Of a stretch of DNA of 63,453 nt, positions 1-8,823 are shown one piece after another (position 1 is the stretch's first letter; each line of letters begins with the position of its first letter). Below the pieces are notes generated by a model, which made no database searches, was not told where the DNA came from, and worked only from the letters and a program-made list of their open reading frames with translations. A program made the translations under genes and the position numbers. The stretch comes from Paenibacillaceae bacterium (lineage in GTDB: Bacteria > Bacillota > Clostridia > Lachnospirales > Lachnospiraceae): positions 1-63,453 of the forward strand of contig SVDS01000013.1 of assembly GCA_015057715.1 (NCBI GenBank), written 5' to 3'.

Positions 1-153
1 AAAAACTTCGACATATTTCAACAAAAATATAGCAGAAAGGAGATTTTGGGTGTCGATATAGAAAGGTACACCTTTTTAGCAATACTTTATGCTTGTCTCA
101 TTTTAAAATCTACTCTTTCTGCCATAATAGAAAAGACAGGAGGTAAATAATAT
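1..153. other. Leader region upstream of the recombinase
   Basis: No coding region is evident here. A ribosome binding site (AGGAGG) lies about 10 bases before the recombinase start at 154. A GGTGT/ACACC inverted repeat around 49-72 could be part of a recombinase recognition site, but nothing in the sequence proves it. Whatever gene precedes this lies outside the window. Confidence 0.4.
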
Positions 154-768
154 ATGAATAATTTCTATGGTTACGTCAGAGTATCTACGCTTGATCAGAA
201 CGTTGAACGGCAGCTGGTAGAGTTGATTAAATGGGGAGTTTTAGAGAAAAATATTTACTGTGATAAATTGTCGGGAAAAGATTTTAACCGTCCCCAGTAC
301 CAGAAATTAAAGCGCAAATTGAAAGAGGGCGATGTATTGGTAGTAAAAAGTCTGGACCGCCTTGGAAGAAATTATGAAGACATTCAGAAAGAATGGAGAG
401 ATATTGTTAAAATCACAAAAGCAGACATCGTGATTATTGACATGCCAATTCTCGATACACGGACCAATAAAGATTTAATTGGAACGCTGATCTCTGATAT
501 TGTCTTACAGCTGCTTTCTTATGTAGCCCAGGCGGAAAGAGAAAATATCAGACAAAGGCAGGCAGAAGGAATTGCCATAGCAAAAGCACAGGGAAAGCAT
601 CTTGGGAGATATCCCTCCCCCCTTCCGGATGAATTCTTTCCTGTATATGAAAAATGGCTGAACCGGGAGTACTCCTTACGATCCGCCAGCAAAGAACTGG
701 AAATTACCATTAGTCAGTTTCGTACCATGATAAAAAAGCATGAAAAAGGATTGGATAACCTGACTTGA
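154..768 (+). CDS. Serine recombinase, resolvase/invertase family
   Basis: This 204-aa protein is a small serine site-specific recombinase. The N-terminal catalytic domain (about residues 4-140) starts with YGYVRVST, which places the nucleophile at Ser11. The downstream SLDRLGRNYEDI segment carries the conserved Arg pair, and a long dimerisation helix (AQAERENIRQRQAEG) follows. The C-terminal 45 residues are a Hin-type helix-turn-helix. The length is that of ordinary resolvases and invertases, not of large serine integrases. AGGAGG precedes the ATG. No transposon ends, cargo or invertible segment were seen beside it, so it looks like an orphan chromosomal recombinase or the edge of an element that lies left of the window. 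Confidence 0.85.
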   Translation: MNNFYGYVRVSTLDQNVERQLVELIKWGVLEKNIYCDKLSGKDFNRPQYQKLKRKLKEGDVLVVKSLDRLGRNYEDIQKEWRDIVKITKADIVIIDMPILDTRTNKDLIGTLISDIVLQLLSYVAQAERENIRQRQAEGIAIAKAQGKHLGRYPSPLPDEFFPVYEKWLNREYSLRSASKELEITISQFRTMIKKHEKGLDNLT

Positions 769-814
769 AAATACAGGCCTGTTTGTGTTACAATAAACAG
801 ATACAAAAAGAACA

Positions 815-1207
815 TTGAAAGAAGGTGCTGTTACGAAAATACAGGAATCTGCTGAAAATTATCTGGAAGCAATTTTAATGCTGCATAAACGCAACGGATA
901 TGTACGCTCAATTGATATAGCCGGTGAGTTGGAATTTTCCAAACCCAGCGTCAGTGTGGCAATGAAGAATCTTCGCGAGAATGGTTTTATTGATATGGAT
1001 GAAAGTGGACATATAACGCTGTTGGAAAAGGGTCAGGAAATCGCAGAGCGGATGTACGAGCGCCACACCTTCCTTTCGGACTGGCTTATGACTCTGGGCG
1101 TCGAGCGTAAGATCGCATTAGAGGATGCCTGCCGGATTGAACATGTGATCAGTGCGGAAAGTTTTGCAGCAATTAAAGCCTTTGTAAACGGTAAACAAAA
1201 AGATTAA
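815..1207 (+). CDS. DtxR/MntR-family metal-dependent repressor
   Basis: This short metalloregulator has an N-terminal winged helix (SIDIAGELEFSKPSVSVAMK recognition region) and a metal-binding/dimerisation domain, without the SH3-like domain of long DtxR proteins. The ligand block reads DACRIEH, so the position that is Glu99 in Bacillus MntR is Cys, as in iron-sensing DtxR/IdeR. I infer iron or broader divalent-metal sensing. The start is odd. The only standard start in frame is TTG at 815, which has a weak ribosome site. A good AGAAGG site (819-824) sits 8 bases before an ACG at 833, exactly where family members begin with MKIQESAENYLE. True initiation may be at ACG 833. The gene converges on the P-type ATPase. 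Confidence 0.8.
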   Translation: MKEGAVTKIQESAENYLEAILMLHKRNGYVRSIDIAGELEFSKPSVSVAMKNLRENGFIDMDESGHITLLEKGQEIAERMYERHTFLSDWLMTLGVERKIALEDACRIEHVISAESFAAIKAFVNGKQKD

Positions 1208-1210
1208 CAG

Positions 1211-1258
1211 ATAAGCAGCATTGAAAAGTTAGGCTTTCCAATGCTGCTTATTTATTTT
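1211..1258 (+). terminator. Rho-independent terminator after the DtxR gene
   Basis: Thirteen-base perfect arms (1211-1223 and 1239-1251) are followed by a T-rich tract. The hairpin abuts the stop codon of the convergent P-type ATPase gene and probably ends transcription from both sides. Confidence 0.8.
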
Positions 1259-3120
1259 GTACTCCATTTCAGAAGAAACGCTGAGTTAATGATTACTGCC
1301 AGAGATCCTGCATTATGTACCAGTGCGCCTACCACCGGATTTAATATTCCGGTTACCGCCAGTATAATAGCCGTAAAGTTTAAGAACATGGAAAAGAACA
1401 GATTATAATGTATGGTACTCATCATCTTCTTTGACAGAGCCAGCAGATGGGGGATTTCTTTTATATCATCGCTTACCAGGGCAATGTCCGCGGCTTCCAC
1501 TGCTATATCACTGCCGATTCCGCCCATGGCTATCCCAACAAAAGCACGTTTTAAAGCCGGGGCATCATTGATACCATCACCGATCATGCAAACCCGTTTC
1601 TTTTCCTCCTCATAGGTATTCACCCAATTGAGTTTATCTTCAGGCAGACACTCTGCATGAATCTCCATAATACCAAGCTGACCCGCAATATGCATGGCAG
1701 CGCTTTTATGATCCCCTGTAAGCAGCACAGGTTCCGAACCAATTTCTTTAATTCGTTCAATCACCTCACCTGCCTCCTTTCTGATGGTATCCGATAATGC
1801 AAGAAAACCAGCAGGAATATTGCCTTCTGAAAGATAGATAACCGTGCAGCCCTGATTAAGATAAAATTCTGCCTCTCTTTTATGCCATTCTTCCATCAGA
1901 ATTCCGTTTTCAGACAAAAGCTCCGGGGTACCAGCCAGAATTTTCTTTCCCTTAACAACAGCCTTGACACCCCGTCCGGGAATCATCTCAAATTCATCTG
2001 CGGGCATTCCCTCCTTTTTCTTTTGCTCTTTCAATGAGCGGACTATGGCTTTTCCAAGCGGATGTTCCGAACGTGACTCTGCCGCTGCTGCCAGCTCAAA
2101 TATTTCATCTTCCCCATACTCTTTTGTAAAACTGACTGCGGACACCACCTGGGGAATCCCATAGGTTAAAGTGCCAGTCTTGTCAAAGGTCAGTTTCCTG
2201 ACTGCAGACAAACGTTCCAGTGCATCTCCCTCCCTGACCAGGAAGCCATGCTTTGTCGCATTGCCTATGGCCGCCATAATGGCTGTTGGGGTAGCCAGAA
2301 CAAGTGCGCAGGGACAAAATACAACCAGTATGGTAACAGCTCGCATTGGCTCGCCTGTAAAAAACCAGGTCAGTACAGCAGTTGCCAGGGCAATCACCAC
2401 AATCCACGTCGCCCATCGGTCTGCAACACCTACTATTTTAGCCTTTCGTGCATCTGCAGACTGAACCAGACGTATCATTCTCTGTATGGAACTGTCCTCT
2501 CCTACCCTGGTTGCCTCCATATCAAAAGAGCCAAACTGATTGACTGTACCACTGGAAACTTCATCTCCTGGTCCTTTGTCCACAGGAAGTGATTCCCCCG
2601 TCATAACAGCCTGATTTACAGAGGTTCTTCCAGTTGTGATGACTCCGTCTGCAGGAACCGTCTCTCCCGGTATTACTCGAAGAAGATCTCCCTTTAATAC
2701 CTCATCTGCCGGAATAATCGTTTCCAGCGCCCCATTAAGCCTCCTGGCTGTGCGGGGAGTTAAATGCACCAGTTTTTCAATCCCGTCTCTTGCCCGTTTC
2801 ACTGTAAAATCTTCAAGAAATGCCCCTAACTGCATAATGAAAGCAATTTCTCCTGCAGCAAATATCTCCCCAGTTATGACAGAAGCAATCAGTGCAATGG
2901 ATACCAGCAAATCTGCTTTTATATCAAATTCAGTAATTAAGCCAATTACTGCCTCCAGAACAATTGGAATGCCGCAAAGAAGAACTGCAATCCAGGCAGC
3001 ATCAAAGGGTATTGGTGCCAAATCAAAAAAGCTGATAATAAGGGCAATCACAGAAACTGCCAGACTCCCTTTTTCTTTCAAGGGGCCACCCCACTCTAAA
3101 AATTCATTGATACGATTCAT
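1252..3120 (-). CDS. Heavy-metal P1B-type ATPase, probable copper exporter
   Basis: This 622-aa inner-membrane cation pump has all the P-type landmarks: MTGES actuator loop (residues 173-177), CPC metal site in the membrane (269-271), DKTGT phosphorylation site (Asp313), SEHP nucleotide-binding motif and GDGINDAPAL hinge. It has no N-terminal heavy-metal-binding (HMA) domain, so it is shorter than typical CopA. The CPC-x6-P spacing resembles copper pumps, but the last helices (HNAGS, IINSA) do not match the usual Cu or Zn/Cd signatures. Metal specificity from the protein alone is therefore open. Two CsoR-type operators directly upstream and a CHC-type CsoR 2.4 kb away favour copper. The start is ATG at 3120. 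Confidence 0.9.
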   Translation of the reverse strand: MNRINEFLEWGGPLKEKGSLAVSVIALIISFFDLAPIPFDAAWIAVLLCGIPIVLEAVIGLITEFDIKADLLVSIALIASVITGEIFAAGEIAFIMQLGAFLEDFTVKRARDGIEKLVHLTPRTARRLNGALETIIPADEVLKGDLLRVIPGETVPADGVITTGRTSVNQAVMTGESLPVDKGPGDEVSSGTVNQFGSFDMEATRVGEDSSIQRMIRLVQSADARKAKIVGVADRWATWIVVIALATAVLTWFFTGEPMRAVTILVVFCPCALVLATPTAIMAAIGNATKHGFLVREGDALERLSAVRKLTFDKTGTLTYGIPQVVSAVSFTKEYGEDEIFELAAAAESRSEHPLGKAIVRSLKEQKKKEGMPADEFEMIPGRGVKAVVKGKKILAGTPELLSENGILMEEWHKREAEFYLNQGCTVIYLSEGNIPAGFLALSDTIRKEAGEVIERIKEIGSEPVLLTGDHKSAAMHIAGQLGIMEIHAECLPEDKLNWVNTYEEEKKRVCMIGDGINDAPALKRAFVGIAMGGIGSDIAVEAADIALVSDDIKEIPHLLALSKKMMSTIHYNLFFSMFLNFTAIILAVTGILNPVVGALVHNAGSLAVIINSAFLLKWSTK

Positions 3121-3137
3121 GATCTGCCTCCCTTTTA

Positions 3138-3155
3138 TATACCAATAGGGGTATA
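3138..3155 (-). promoter_or_regulatory. CsoR-type operator 1 upstream of the P1B ATPase
   Basis: TATACCAATAGGGGTATA is a G/C-tract palindrome of the CsoR operator type (TATACC...GGGTATA). It ends 18 bases before the ATPase start and matches the site in front of csoR at 5564-5581 in both half sites. Confidence 0.75.
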
Positions 3156-3174
3156 TGTACTAAACATAATCAAA

Positions 3175-3192
3175 TATACCCCCATGGGTATC
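3175..3192 (-). promoter_or_regulatory. CsoR-type operator 2 upstream of the P1B ATPase
   Basis: TATACCCCCATGGGTATC is a second CsoR-type palindrome, 37 bases (centre to centre) from the first. Two sites suggest tighter repression of the pump than of the regulator gene, which has one. Confidence 0.7.
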
Positions 3193-3366
3193 AATTGTCA
3201 AGCAGAAACATGCATTTTTACTACGATTGAAAAAAAACCATATTCTGATATACTGTACTATAGCTGCATATGACACCGCTCCGCACAAAATGTCAGGCAG
3301 TTAAGTCCGTTTTCCCGTATCATTGTAACTGTAATGGATTATTGAAGAAGAAAGCGGGGAAATGTC

Positions 3367-4338
3367 ATGAACCATGGTATTATTGGGTTAGAAAATATAA
3401 TTGCAGCAGATTACGATAATATAGCAGGTATCGTTGTACAAAAAAAGGGGGAAGTTGTTTATGAATGCTATTTTGACGGCTATACCTCAGTGGATGCTGT
3501 TCACGTAATGTCGGTAACCAAAAGCATTGTAGCCACGCTGATTGGTATTGCCATTGATCAGGGTTATATTAAAAGCCCCGATCAGAAAGTTCTGGATTTT
3601 TTCCCGGCTTACAAGCTTAAGCGCGGGGAACAGACCATAAAGCAGGTCACCATAAAAAATATGCTTACCATGACTGCACCATATAAATATAAGTCGGAAC
3701 CTTACACAAAGGTCTATTCCAGTGATGACTGGACTAAATCTGCCCTGGATTTATTGGGAGGTAAATCTGGTATAACAGGAGATTTTAAGTATTCCACCGT
3801 TGGTACACAGATTTTATCCGGAATTATAGTAAACTCCACAGGCAGATCCGTATTTGATTTTGCAGCAGAAAATCTGTTTACACCACTGGGCATAACAATT
3901 CCCGGTAATACAATAATCAGAAATAAAGAGGAGCATCTTGCCTTTCTATATAGCAGATCTGTAAACGGCTGGGTGGTGGATCCACAGGGCGTGAACACTG
4001 CTGGATGGGGACTTTGCCTTACTCCAAGGGATATGGCAAAAATCGGACAGCTTTATTTAAACGGCGGCAGCTATGAAGGCAGAGAAATTTTATCGCGGAA
4101 ATGGATTGAAGAATGTACGAAAGTAAGGAACCGTTGGGGAGATTTTTTATATGGCTATTTGTGGTGGATTACAGGCAGTGAGGGAGACCGTTGTTATGCA
4201 GCGATTGGTGATAGCGGAAACTTTATCTTTGTCGATCCTGAAAAAAGTATTGTTGTAGCAATTGCGTCCCGGTTTGTACCGAATTTCAAAATACAGACTA
4301 CGCTGATTACCAGAGATATCATTCCACTATTTGAATAA
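3367..4338 (+). CDS. Serine hydrolase of the beta-lactamase class C/penicillin-binding family
   Basis: This 323-aa protein carries the SxxK motif SVTK (residues 49-52), with Ser49 the expected nucleophile. It has a Tyr-Ser-x element (YST, 142-144) where class C enzymes have YxN, and a late Gly-rich AIGDSGN stretch in the third-motif position. No signal peptide is apparent, so it may be cytoplasmic. Such proteins are usually esterases, peptidases or amidases rather than true beta-lactamases. GGGGAAA lies just before the ATG. The gene runs directly into the AraC gene (19-base gap), so the two are probably co-transcribed. The substrate is unknown. Confidence 0.8.
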   Translation: MNHGIIGLENIIAADYDNIAGIVVQKKGEVVYECYFDGYTSVDAVHVMSVTKSIVATLIGIAIDQGYIKSPDQKVLDFFPAYKLKRGEQTIKQVTIKNMLTMTAPYKYKSEPYTKVYSSDDWTKSALDLLGGKSGITGDFKYSTVGTQILSGIIVNSTGRSVFDFAAENLFTPLGITIPGNTIIRNKEEHLAFLYSRSVNGWVVDPQGVNTAGWGLCLTPRDMAKIGQLYLNGGSYEGREILSRKWIEECTKVRNRWGDFLYGYLWWITGSEGDRCYAAIGDSGNFIFVDPEKSIVVAIASRFVPNFKIQTTLITRDIIPLFE

Positions 4339-4357
4339 AACAAGGGGAGAAACAAAG

Positions 4358-5233
4358 ATGGATTGGATAAGTGGCATTCAAAAAGCAGTGGATTACGTGG
4401 AAGATCATATAACCACTGAACTGGATTTTAGTGAGATTGCAAAGCAGGCATGTTCATCCAGCTTTCATTTTCAGCGGGTATTCGGAATACTCTGCGGATT
4501 TACTCTGGGAGAATATATCCGTATGCGAAAGCTGACTCTGGCAGGGTGTGATCTGGCAGACACTGACACACGCATTCTGGATATCGCCGTAAAATATGGT
4601 TACGACACCCAGGAAAGCTTCAGCCGCGCTTTTACACGCTTTCATGGCGTGTCCCCTACCCAGGTGCGTAATGGTGCCAGTCTGAAATCATTTTCCCGTC
4701 TTTCTGTTAAGCTGATACTGACTGGAGCCAATGTAACCGATTACAGGATTGAAAAGAGAAACAGCTTTCAAATGATTGGTAAGCCCATGGAGGTGTCCGG
4801 CAAAAATGAACTGACCTCTGCCCGAATATCTGACTTCTGGAAACAATGCCGCATGGATGGAACAATTGGCGTGCTTGCCAGGTATATTTCTTCTGATACG
4901 ATGTTTGGGAAAAACATAGCGGGAACCGGTTTTGGAAAAGATGCAGCAGATCCCGGCTGTCCTTATGCCATCGGTGTTTTCTATGACGGTACTCTGCCTG
5001 CAGAAAAAGATTTGGTGATATGGGAAGTTCCGGCTCATACGTATGCCGTATTTCCATGCATCGGTTCCATGCCAGATGCATTTACCAGACTGTATCAGCA
5101 AATCTACAGTGAGTTTTTCCCCGCCAGTGAATACAAGCCCTGCGGGGGTACGGACTTTGAAGTCTATCCATCCGATGATGTCAACAATCCAGACTATTCC
5201 TGCGAAATATGGGTAGCTGTGGAAAAAAAATAG
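4358..5233 (+). CDS. AraC-family regulator with GyrI-like effector domain
   Basis: The N-terminal 100 residues form two AraC helix-turn-helix motifs (SSSFHFQRVF and DTQESFSRAFTRFHGVSP). The C-terminal 160 residues resemble the GyrI/Rob small-molecule-binding fold. I chose ATG 4358, preceded by AAGGGGAG, over an in-frame TTG at 4331 that overlaps the preceding gene. It probably regulates the upstream serine hydrolase and itself in response to a hydrophobic or drug-like ligand (inferred). A paralogue of the same architecture lies at 30157-31056. Confidence 0.88.
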   Translation: MDWISGIQKAVDYVEDHITTELDFSEIAKQACSSSFHFQRVFGILCGFTLGEYIRMRKLTLAGCDLADTDTRILDIAVKYGYDTQESFSRAFTRFHGVSPTQVRNGASLKSFSRLSVKLILTGANVTDYRIEKRNSFQMIGKPMEVSGKNELTSARISDFWKQCRMDGTIGVLARYISSDTMFGKNIAGTGFGKDAADPGCPYAIGVFYDGTLPAEKDLVIWEVPAHTYAVFPCIGSMPDAFTRLYQQIYSEFFPASEYKPCGGTDFEVYPSDDVNNPDYSCEIWVAVEKK

Positions 5234-5263
5234 CAGGGCCTCCGCATTCACGGATGTCCTGCT
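5222..5263 (-). terminator. Terminator of csoR
   Basis: Read on the minus strand, an AGCAGG/CCTGCT hairpin with an inner TCCG/CGGA stem is followed by a run of eight T. It overlaps the last codons of the convergent AraC gene. Confidence 0.7.
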
Positions 5264-5275
5264 TCTACGTATCAA

Positions 5276-5551
5276 TTATGTCATGTTGGCGAAACGCTCG
5301 ACTGCTTTTGTAAAACTCTCTATGGTTTTATCGGCATCTCCATGCTCAATTCCATCTCTGACACAATGATTAATATGTCCCTCCAAAACTACCTGTCCAA
5401 CCCGGTGCAGCGCAGATTTTGCTGCATTGATCTGGGCAAGTACGTCCTCACAGGGGACATCTTCATCTACCATACGGTCAATCGCCTGAACCTGACCGAT
5501 GATCTTTTTTAAACGCCGATGCAGATTATCTGCATCCATACACTGTTTCAT
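5276..5551 (-). CDS. csoR: CsoR-family copper-sensing repressor
   Basis: This 91-aa all-helical repressor of the CsoR/RcnR/FrmR family is expected to bind DNA as a tetramer and release it on metal binding. The Cu(I) ligand set is intact: Cys34, His59 and Cys63 (IN-H-C in the second helix). This CHC pattern is typical of CsoR rather than RcnR or FrmR. GGAGGTG lies 4 bases before the ATG, and an operator sits immediately upstream, which indicates autoregulation. Its likely second target, the P1B ATPase, is separated from it by an unrelated two-gene unit. Confidence 0.88.
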   Translation of the reverse strand: MKQCMDADNLHRRLKKIIGQVQAIDRMVDEDVPCEDVLAQINAAKSALHRVGQVVLEGHINHCVRDGIEHGDADKTIESFTKAVERFANMT

Positions 5552-5563
5552 TTGGCACCTCCG

Positions 5564-5581
5564 GATACCATAAGGGGTATC
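5564..5581 (-). promoter_or_regulatory. CsoR-type operator upstream of csoR
   Basis: GATACCATAAGGGGTATC matches the two operators at 3138-3155 and 3175-3192. It touches the ribosome binding site of csoR, as expected for an autorepressed gene. Confidence 0.75.
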
Positions 5582-5639
5582 TGTATATTATGATAGATTC
5601 CATGGTCATTGTCAATATGGTACCAGGTGATTCTATTTA

Positions 5640-6545
5640 TCAATATAGATTCTTAATCCGTTCCAGCAGATTTAAAAAATCCTTCTGGTATTCCACTGGT
5701 TCAATAATCCGCACGCAATCCCGGAATCCAAGCAGCCAGCCAAATAAAGACTCCTGATCCGACCAGCCTATATTGATTAATAACCTGCCGTCTGCATTTT
5801 CGATGAAGCTGTTAATGCCGAATTCCTCTATAAGTCTCCATTTCATGGATTTATCAAATTCTGCTGTTACCTCCACACCATTGGTCCACGAAACTTTACG
5901 GGGATCCATATGGTAGAGAGGAATCTCCCTTTTTTCACAGTCCTCATTGGTGCATCGGATCTGATCCATCCGGTTTAATTTAAACATACGGAAATCATCT
6001 CTAAGCAGGCAATATCCCCAAACATACCAGGAAGACCATTCAAATATCAACAAACAGGGTTCTAATAACCTTGTGTTATCCCCACCAGGACCGTAATAAT
6101 GAAACTCAATCTTCTTTTTTCTCTCGATTGCATCCTTAATCAGTTCGAATTTAGGCGGAAGGGATGACTGGTACCAGGAACTTAAATTGATGACCACCGG
6201 ACCGCTGGCACCTACATAATCATTACTGCCACAGGAAAGCTTATCCATTAAAAGCTGATACCGGTTGCTTCCTGATACACTGTCCAGACTCTTTAACCCC
6301 GAAAGAATTGCCTGTATCTCCCCAGAGGTAAATAAAGTCTTATCTACCTTATAGCCCTCAGCGATAGAAATCCCACCATTTTTCCCCTGTTCTGTGACGA
6401 TTGGTATTCCAGCCTTACATAAATTCTCCACATCACGGTTTATGGTTCTTCTGGATACTTCAAACTTCTCAGCAAGATAAGGTGCTGTCACCTTTTCTTT
6501 TTGCAGCAATATGGAAATGATTCCGATCAGCCTGTCAATTTTCAC
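5640..6545 (-). CDS. YafY-type transcriptional regulator (HTH_11 plus WYL domain)
   Basis: This protein of about 301 residues starts with a DeoR-like winged helix (LAEKFEVSRRTINRDVENL). A central WYL domain follows at about residues 135-215, with the characteristic Trp-Tyr segment in SSWYVWGYCLLR, and then a WCX-like tail. WYL domains sense nucleic acids or small ligands. Two consecutive GTG codons (6548 and 6545) could start it. I prefer the second because AGGGGG is then 8 bases away and the protein begins MKIDRLIGI as in relatives. A TATAAT box lies at 6569-6574 on the minus strand. No partner gene identifies its target. Confidence 0.85.
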   Translation of the reverse strand: MKIDRLIGIISILLQKEKVTAPYLAEKFEVSRRTINRDVENLCKAGIPIVTEQGKNGGISIAEGYKVDKTLFTSGEIQAILSGLKSLDSVSGSNRYQLLMDKLSCGSNDYVGASGPVVINLSSWYQSSLPPKFELIKDAIERKKKIEFHYYGPGGDNTRLLEPCLLIFEWSSWYVWGYCLLRDDFRMFKLNRMDQIRCTNEDCEKREIPLYHMDPRKVSWTNGVEVTAEFDKSMKWRLIEEFGINSFIENADGRLLINIGWSDQESLFGWLLGFRDCVRIIEPVEYQKDFLNLLERIKNLY

Positions 6546-6596
6546 CACTAGGTCCCCCTTTTTTGCTATTATATCATGAACTCACCTGACGCAAAA

Positions 6597-6642
6597 CATA
6601 AAAGATCAGCCGCAACATGTTTTTCCATCTTGCGGCTGATCT
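6597..6642 (-). terminator. Terminator of the chemoreceptor gene
   Basis: Perfect 13-base arms (6603-6615 and 6630-6642) are followed on the minus strand by TTTTATGTTTT. It separates the chemoreceptor transcript from the WYL regulator promoter. Confidence 0.8.
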
Positions 6643-6648
6643 GATTAA

Positions 6649-8823
6649 TTAATATTTTGCTGAGTCATGTATATAGGAAACGGGTGATATAGTCTCTTCT
6701 TTTTGTGCTGTATATTCCTGGAATTCCCTATCATTCTGGAGCTCAGCTGTAGCTGCAGCTTCATAAAACACAGGTTCCTCTCTTTGCTGAGTACATTCAC
6801 CCTGAAGATTGAATCTTTCAACTTCCTGTTTTAATACCTGAGCCTGGGCATCTAACTCTTCACTGGAAGCGGAGCTTTCTTCCGCCGTTGCGGCATTGGT
6901 CTGTACTACGGAAGACACCTGATTAAGTCCCTGGTTAATCTGCTCGATTGCCTCTACCTGTTCATTGGAGGCTGCTGCAATCTCCTGAATGGTTCGTTCT
7001 ACCTGTCCGGACTTCTCGGCAGCTGATTTTAAAATCCGGGTGGTTTCATAGGCAATCTTTACGCCTTCTGATACAGTCTCAACTGAGTGACCAATGAGTT
7101 CTGCCGTCTGCTTGGCAGCCTCTGCCGATTTACCCGCAAGATTACGGACTTCATCTGCAACGACTGCAAATCCCTTACCTGCCTCTCCGGCTCTGGCTGA
7201 TTCAACTGCTGCATTGAGGGCCAGTATGTTGGTCTGGAATGCAATGTCCTCGATTACCTTGGTAATACTTGAAATTTTCTCTGAAGACAGTCCGATTTCT
7301 TTCATGGAATGATCCAGCTTTTCCATATAGGCGTTGCCTTCATCCATTCCGCTTACAGCCTGTCTTACGTATCCAGTTGCTTTCTGAACATTGTCCGCAT
7401 TCTCCTGGGCACGGGTTGATACACCGCTTACAGACGCACTTAATTCCTCAACTGTGGCCGCCTGCTCGGCTGCTCCTGATGCAAGAGCCTGGGAAGCATC
7501 GGAAATCTGCTTAGATCCGTCTGCTACTCTGTCGGAGGATTCCTTGATCTTTGTAAATACAGAATTTAAGTTGTATGTAATTCCGTTTAAAGAATCTTTA
7601 ATCTGTACAAAATCGCCTTTGTAATCCTGGGTTACCAAAACGGTACAATCTCCCTTTTCCAAACCGCTTAATACTGTGGAAATCTCATTAATATAATTAT
7701 TAAGTGTATTAACTGTTCCTGTAAATGACTGGGAGAGAGATTCAAGCTCATCTCCAGTCTTAATCTGAGGTACTTCGGAATGCAGATCTCCTTCATCAAG
7801 AGCTTTAATACGTTCTACCAGCTTTATAATTGGCTTAACGATCGGCCCCGCAATTCTGAATGCCATGTTTAAAGACGCCAGAATCATCAAAACCGCCAGT
7901 ATAATAGTTATTACAAGTGACTGATAGAAACCATTCATCATCTCCGACTGTTCTGCTACTACTGCAATGGACCAGCCGTCAGAATTAGTAATAGGCGTAT
8001 ATCCCATTACCAGCGTTTTACCCCTTAAACGGGATGAGCGGATAGAGGTATTGCCTGCAATCATATCCTTAATATTATCGGAAGTTGCCGCAAAGGTTTT
8101 ATCGGTTTTTCCCATCTCAATATAGTTTATTTCATTGGTAACGGTAGCTCTGTCCTTATGGGCAACTACCTTTCCTTCTTTATCTACGATAAATCCATAA
8201 CCTGATTTTCCAATGGATACACCGTCAATCATTTTGCTGAAGACATCCGCATCCAGAGTTCCGGTTACAACTCCATTGTATTGTCCGTTATTTATCTTAG
8301 CTGCAATCACCAGAACCGTTTTGCCCAGCTCCTCGTTTTTCATGGTGGTTGAAATGTAGGTTTCTCCCTTCATCGCCCGGTTAAAAAACTCCATCTGGCT
8401 CACATCTGTCCCATTTGCTGCTTTCCCGTTCACATCCGCAGTTGTGACCTCCAGAAAACCGTAATCCTGCGCCAGCTTATCCATCGCATCTTTTCTTTGA
8501 TCTGCATTCTTATTCTGATTTGTAATAGAGGTGTATTGTGCGATTGCCTCAATCTTTATCTTATAAATATCAATAGCATTTTGAACAGACTGACTATAAG
8601 CTTCTGCAGATTCCATCAGTCTCATATCAGTGCTTTTTTTTGCATCACGGTAGAAAAGATAACCATTAAAAAGTCCAAAGAGGACGGAAATTGCGACGCA
8701 CATGGTGATGATGCCAAATAGCAATCTTCCTTTTATGGATTTTTTCTTTCCTTCCGAATCATTACCCTCCTCTGTTTTTTTAATGATCCTCTGAAATGCC
8801 TTAATCCTTCCCGCCACAGCCAT
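6649..8823 (-). CDS. Methyl-accepting chemotaxis protein
   Basis: This 724-aa receptor has a transmembrane helix at about residues 32-55 and an extracellular dCache-type sensor (about 60-295, with DKEGKVVAHKD). A second membrane helix at about 300-325 is followed by HAMP, and a long cytoplasmic signalling domain contains the highly conserved hairpin tip (FQTNILALNAAVESARAGE). The Cache domain suggests sensing of small metabolites such as amino or organic acids. There is no C-terminal CheR/CheB pentapeptide. It is a single gene with no chemotaxis genes beside it, and TATCCTCC-type ribosome site complement precedes the start. Confidence 0.93.
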   Translation of the reverse strand: MAVAGRIKAFQRIIKKTEEGNDSEGKKKSIKGRLLFGIITMCVAISVLFGLFNGYLFYRDAKKSTDMRLMESAEAYSQSVQNAIDIYKIKIEAIAQYTSITNQNKNADQRKDAMDKLAQDYGFLEVTTADVNGKAANGTDVSQMEFFNRAMKGETYISTTMKNEELGKTVLVIAAKINNGQYNGVVTGTLDADVFSKMIDGVSIGKSGYGFIVDKEGKVVAHKDRATVTNEINYIEMGKTDKTFAATSDNIKDMIAGNTSIRSSRLRGKTLVMGYTPITNSDGWSIAVVAEQSEMMNGFYQSLVITIILAVLMILASLNMAFRIAGPIVKPIIKLVERIKALDEGDLHSEVPQIKTGDELESLSQSFTGTVNTLNNYINEISTVLSGLEKGDCTVLVTQDYKGDFVQIKDSLNGITYNLNSVFTKIKESSDRVADGSKQISDASQALASGAAEQAATVEELSASVSGVSTRAQENADNVQKATGYVRQAVSGMDEGNAYMEKLDHSMKEIGLSSEKISSITKVIEDIAFQTNILALNAAVESARAGEAGKGFAVVADEVRNLAGKSAEAAKQTAELIGHSVETVSEGVKIAYETTRILKSAAEKSGQVERTIQEIAAASNEQVEAIEQINQGLNQVSSVVQTNAATAEESSASSEELDAQAQVLKQEVERFNLQGECTQQREEPVFYEAAATAELQNDREFQEYTAQKEETISPVSYIHDSAKY

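Noticed and set aside
4688-5275. Long antisense reading frame opposite the AraC gene
   Set aside because: It is a frame shadow: no ribosome site, odd composition, and the AraC frame has a clear family match.
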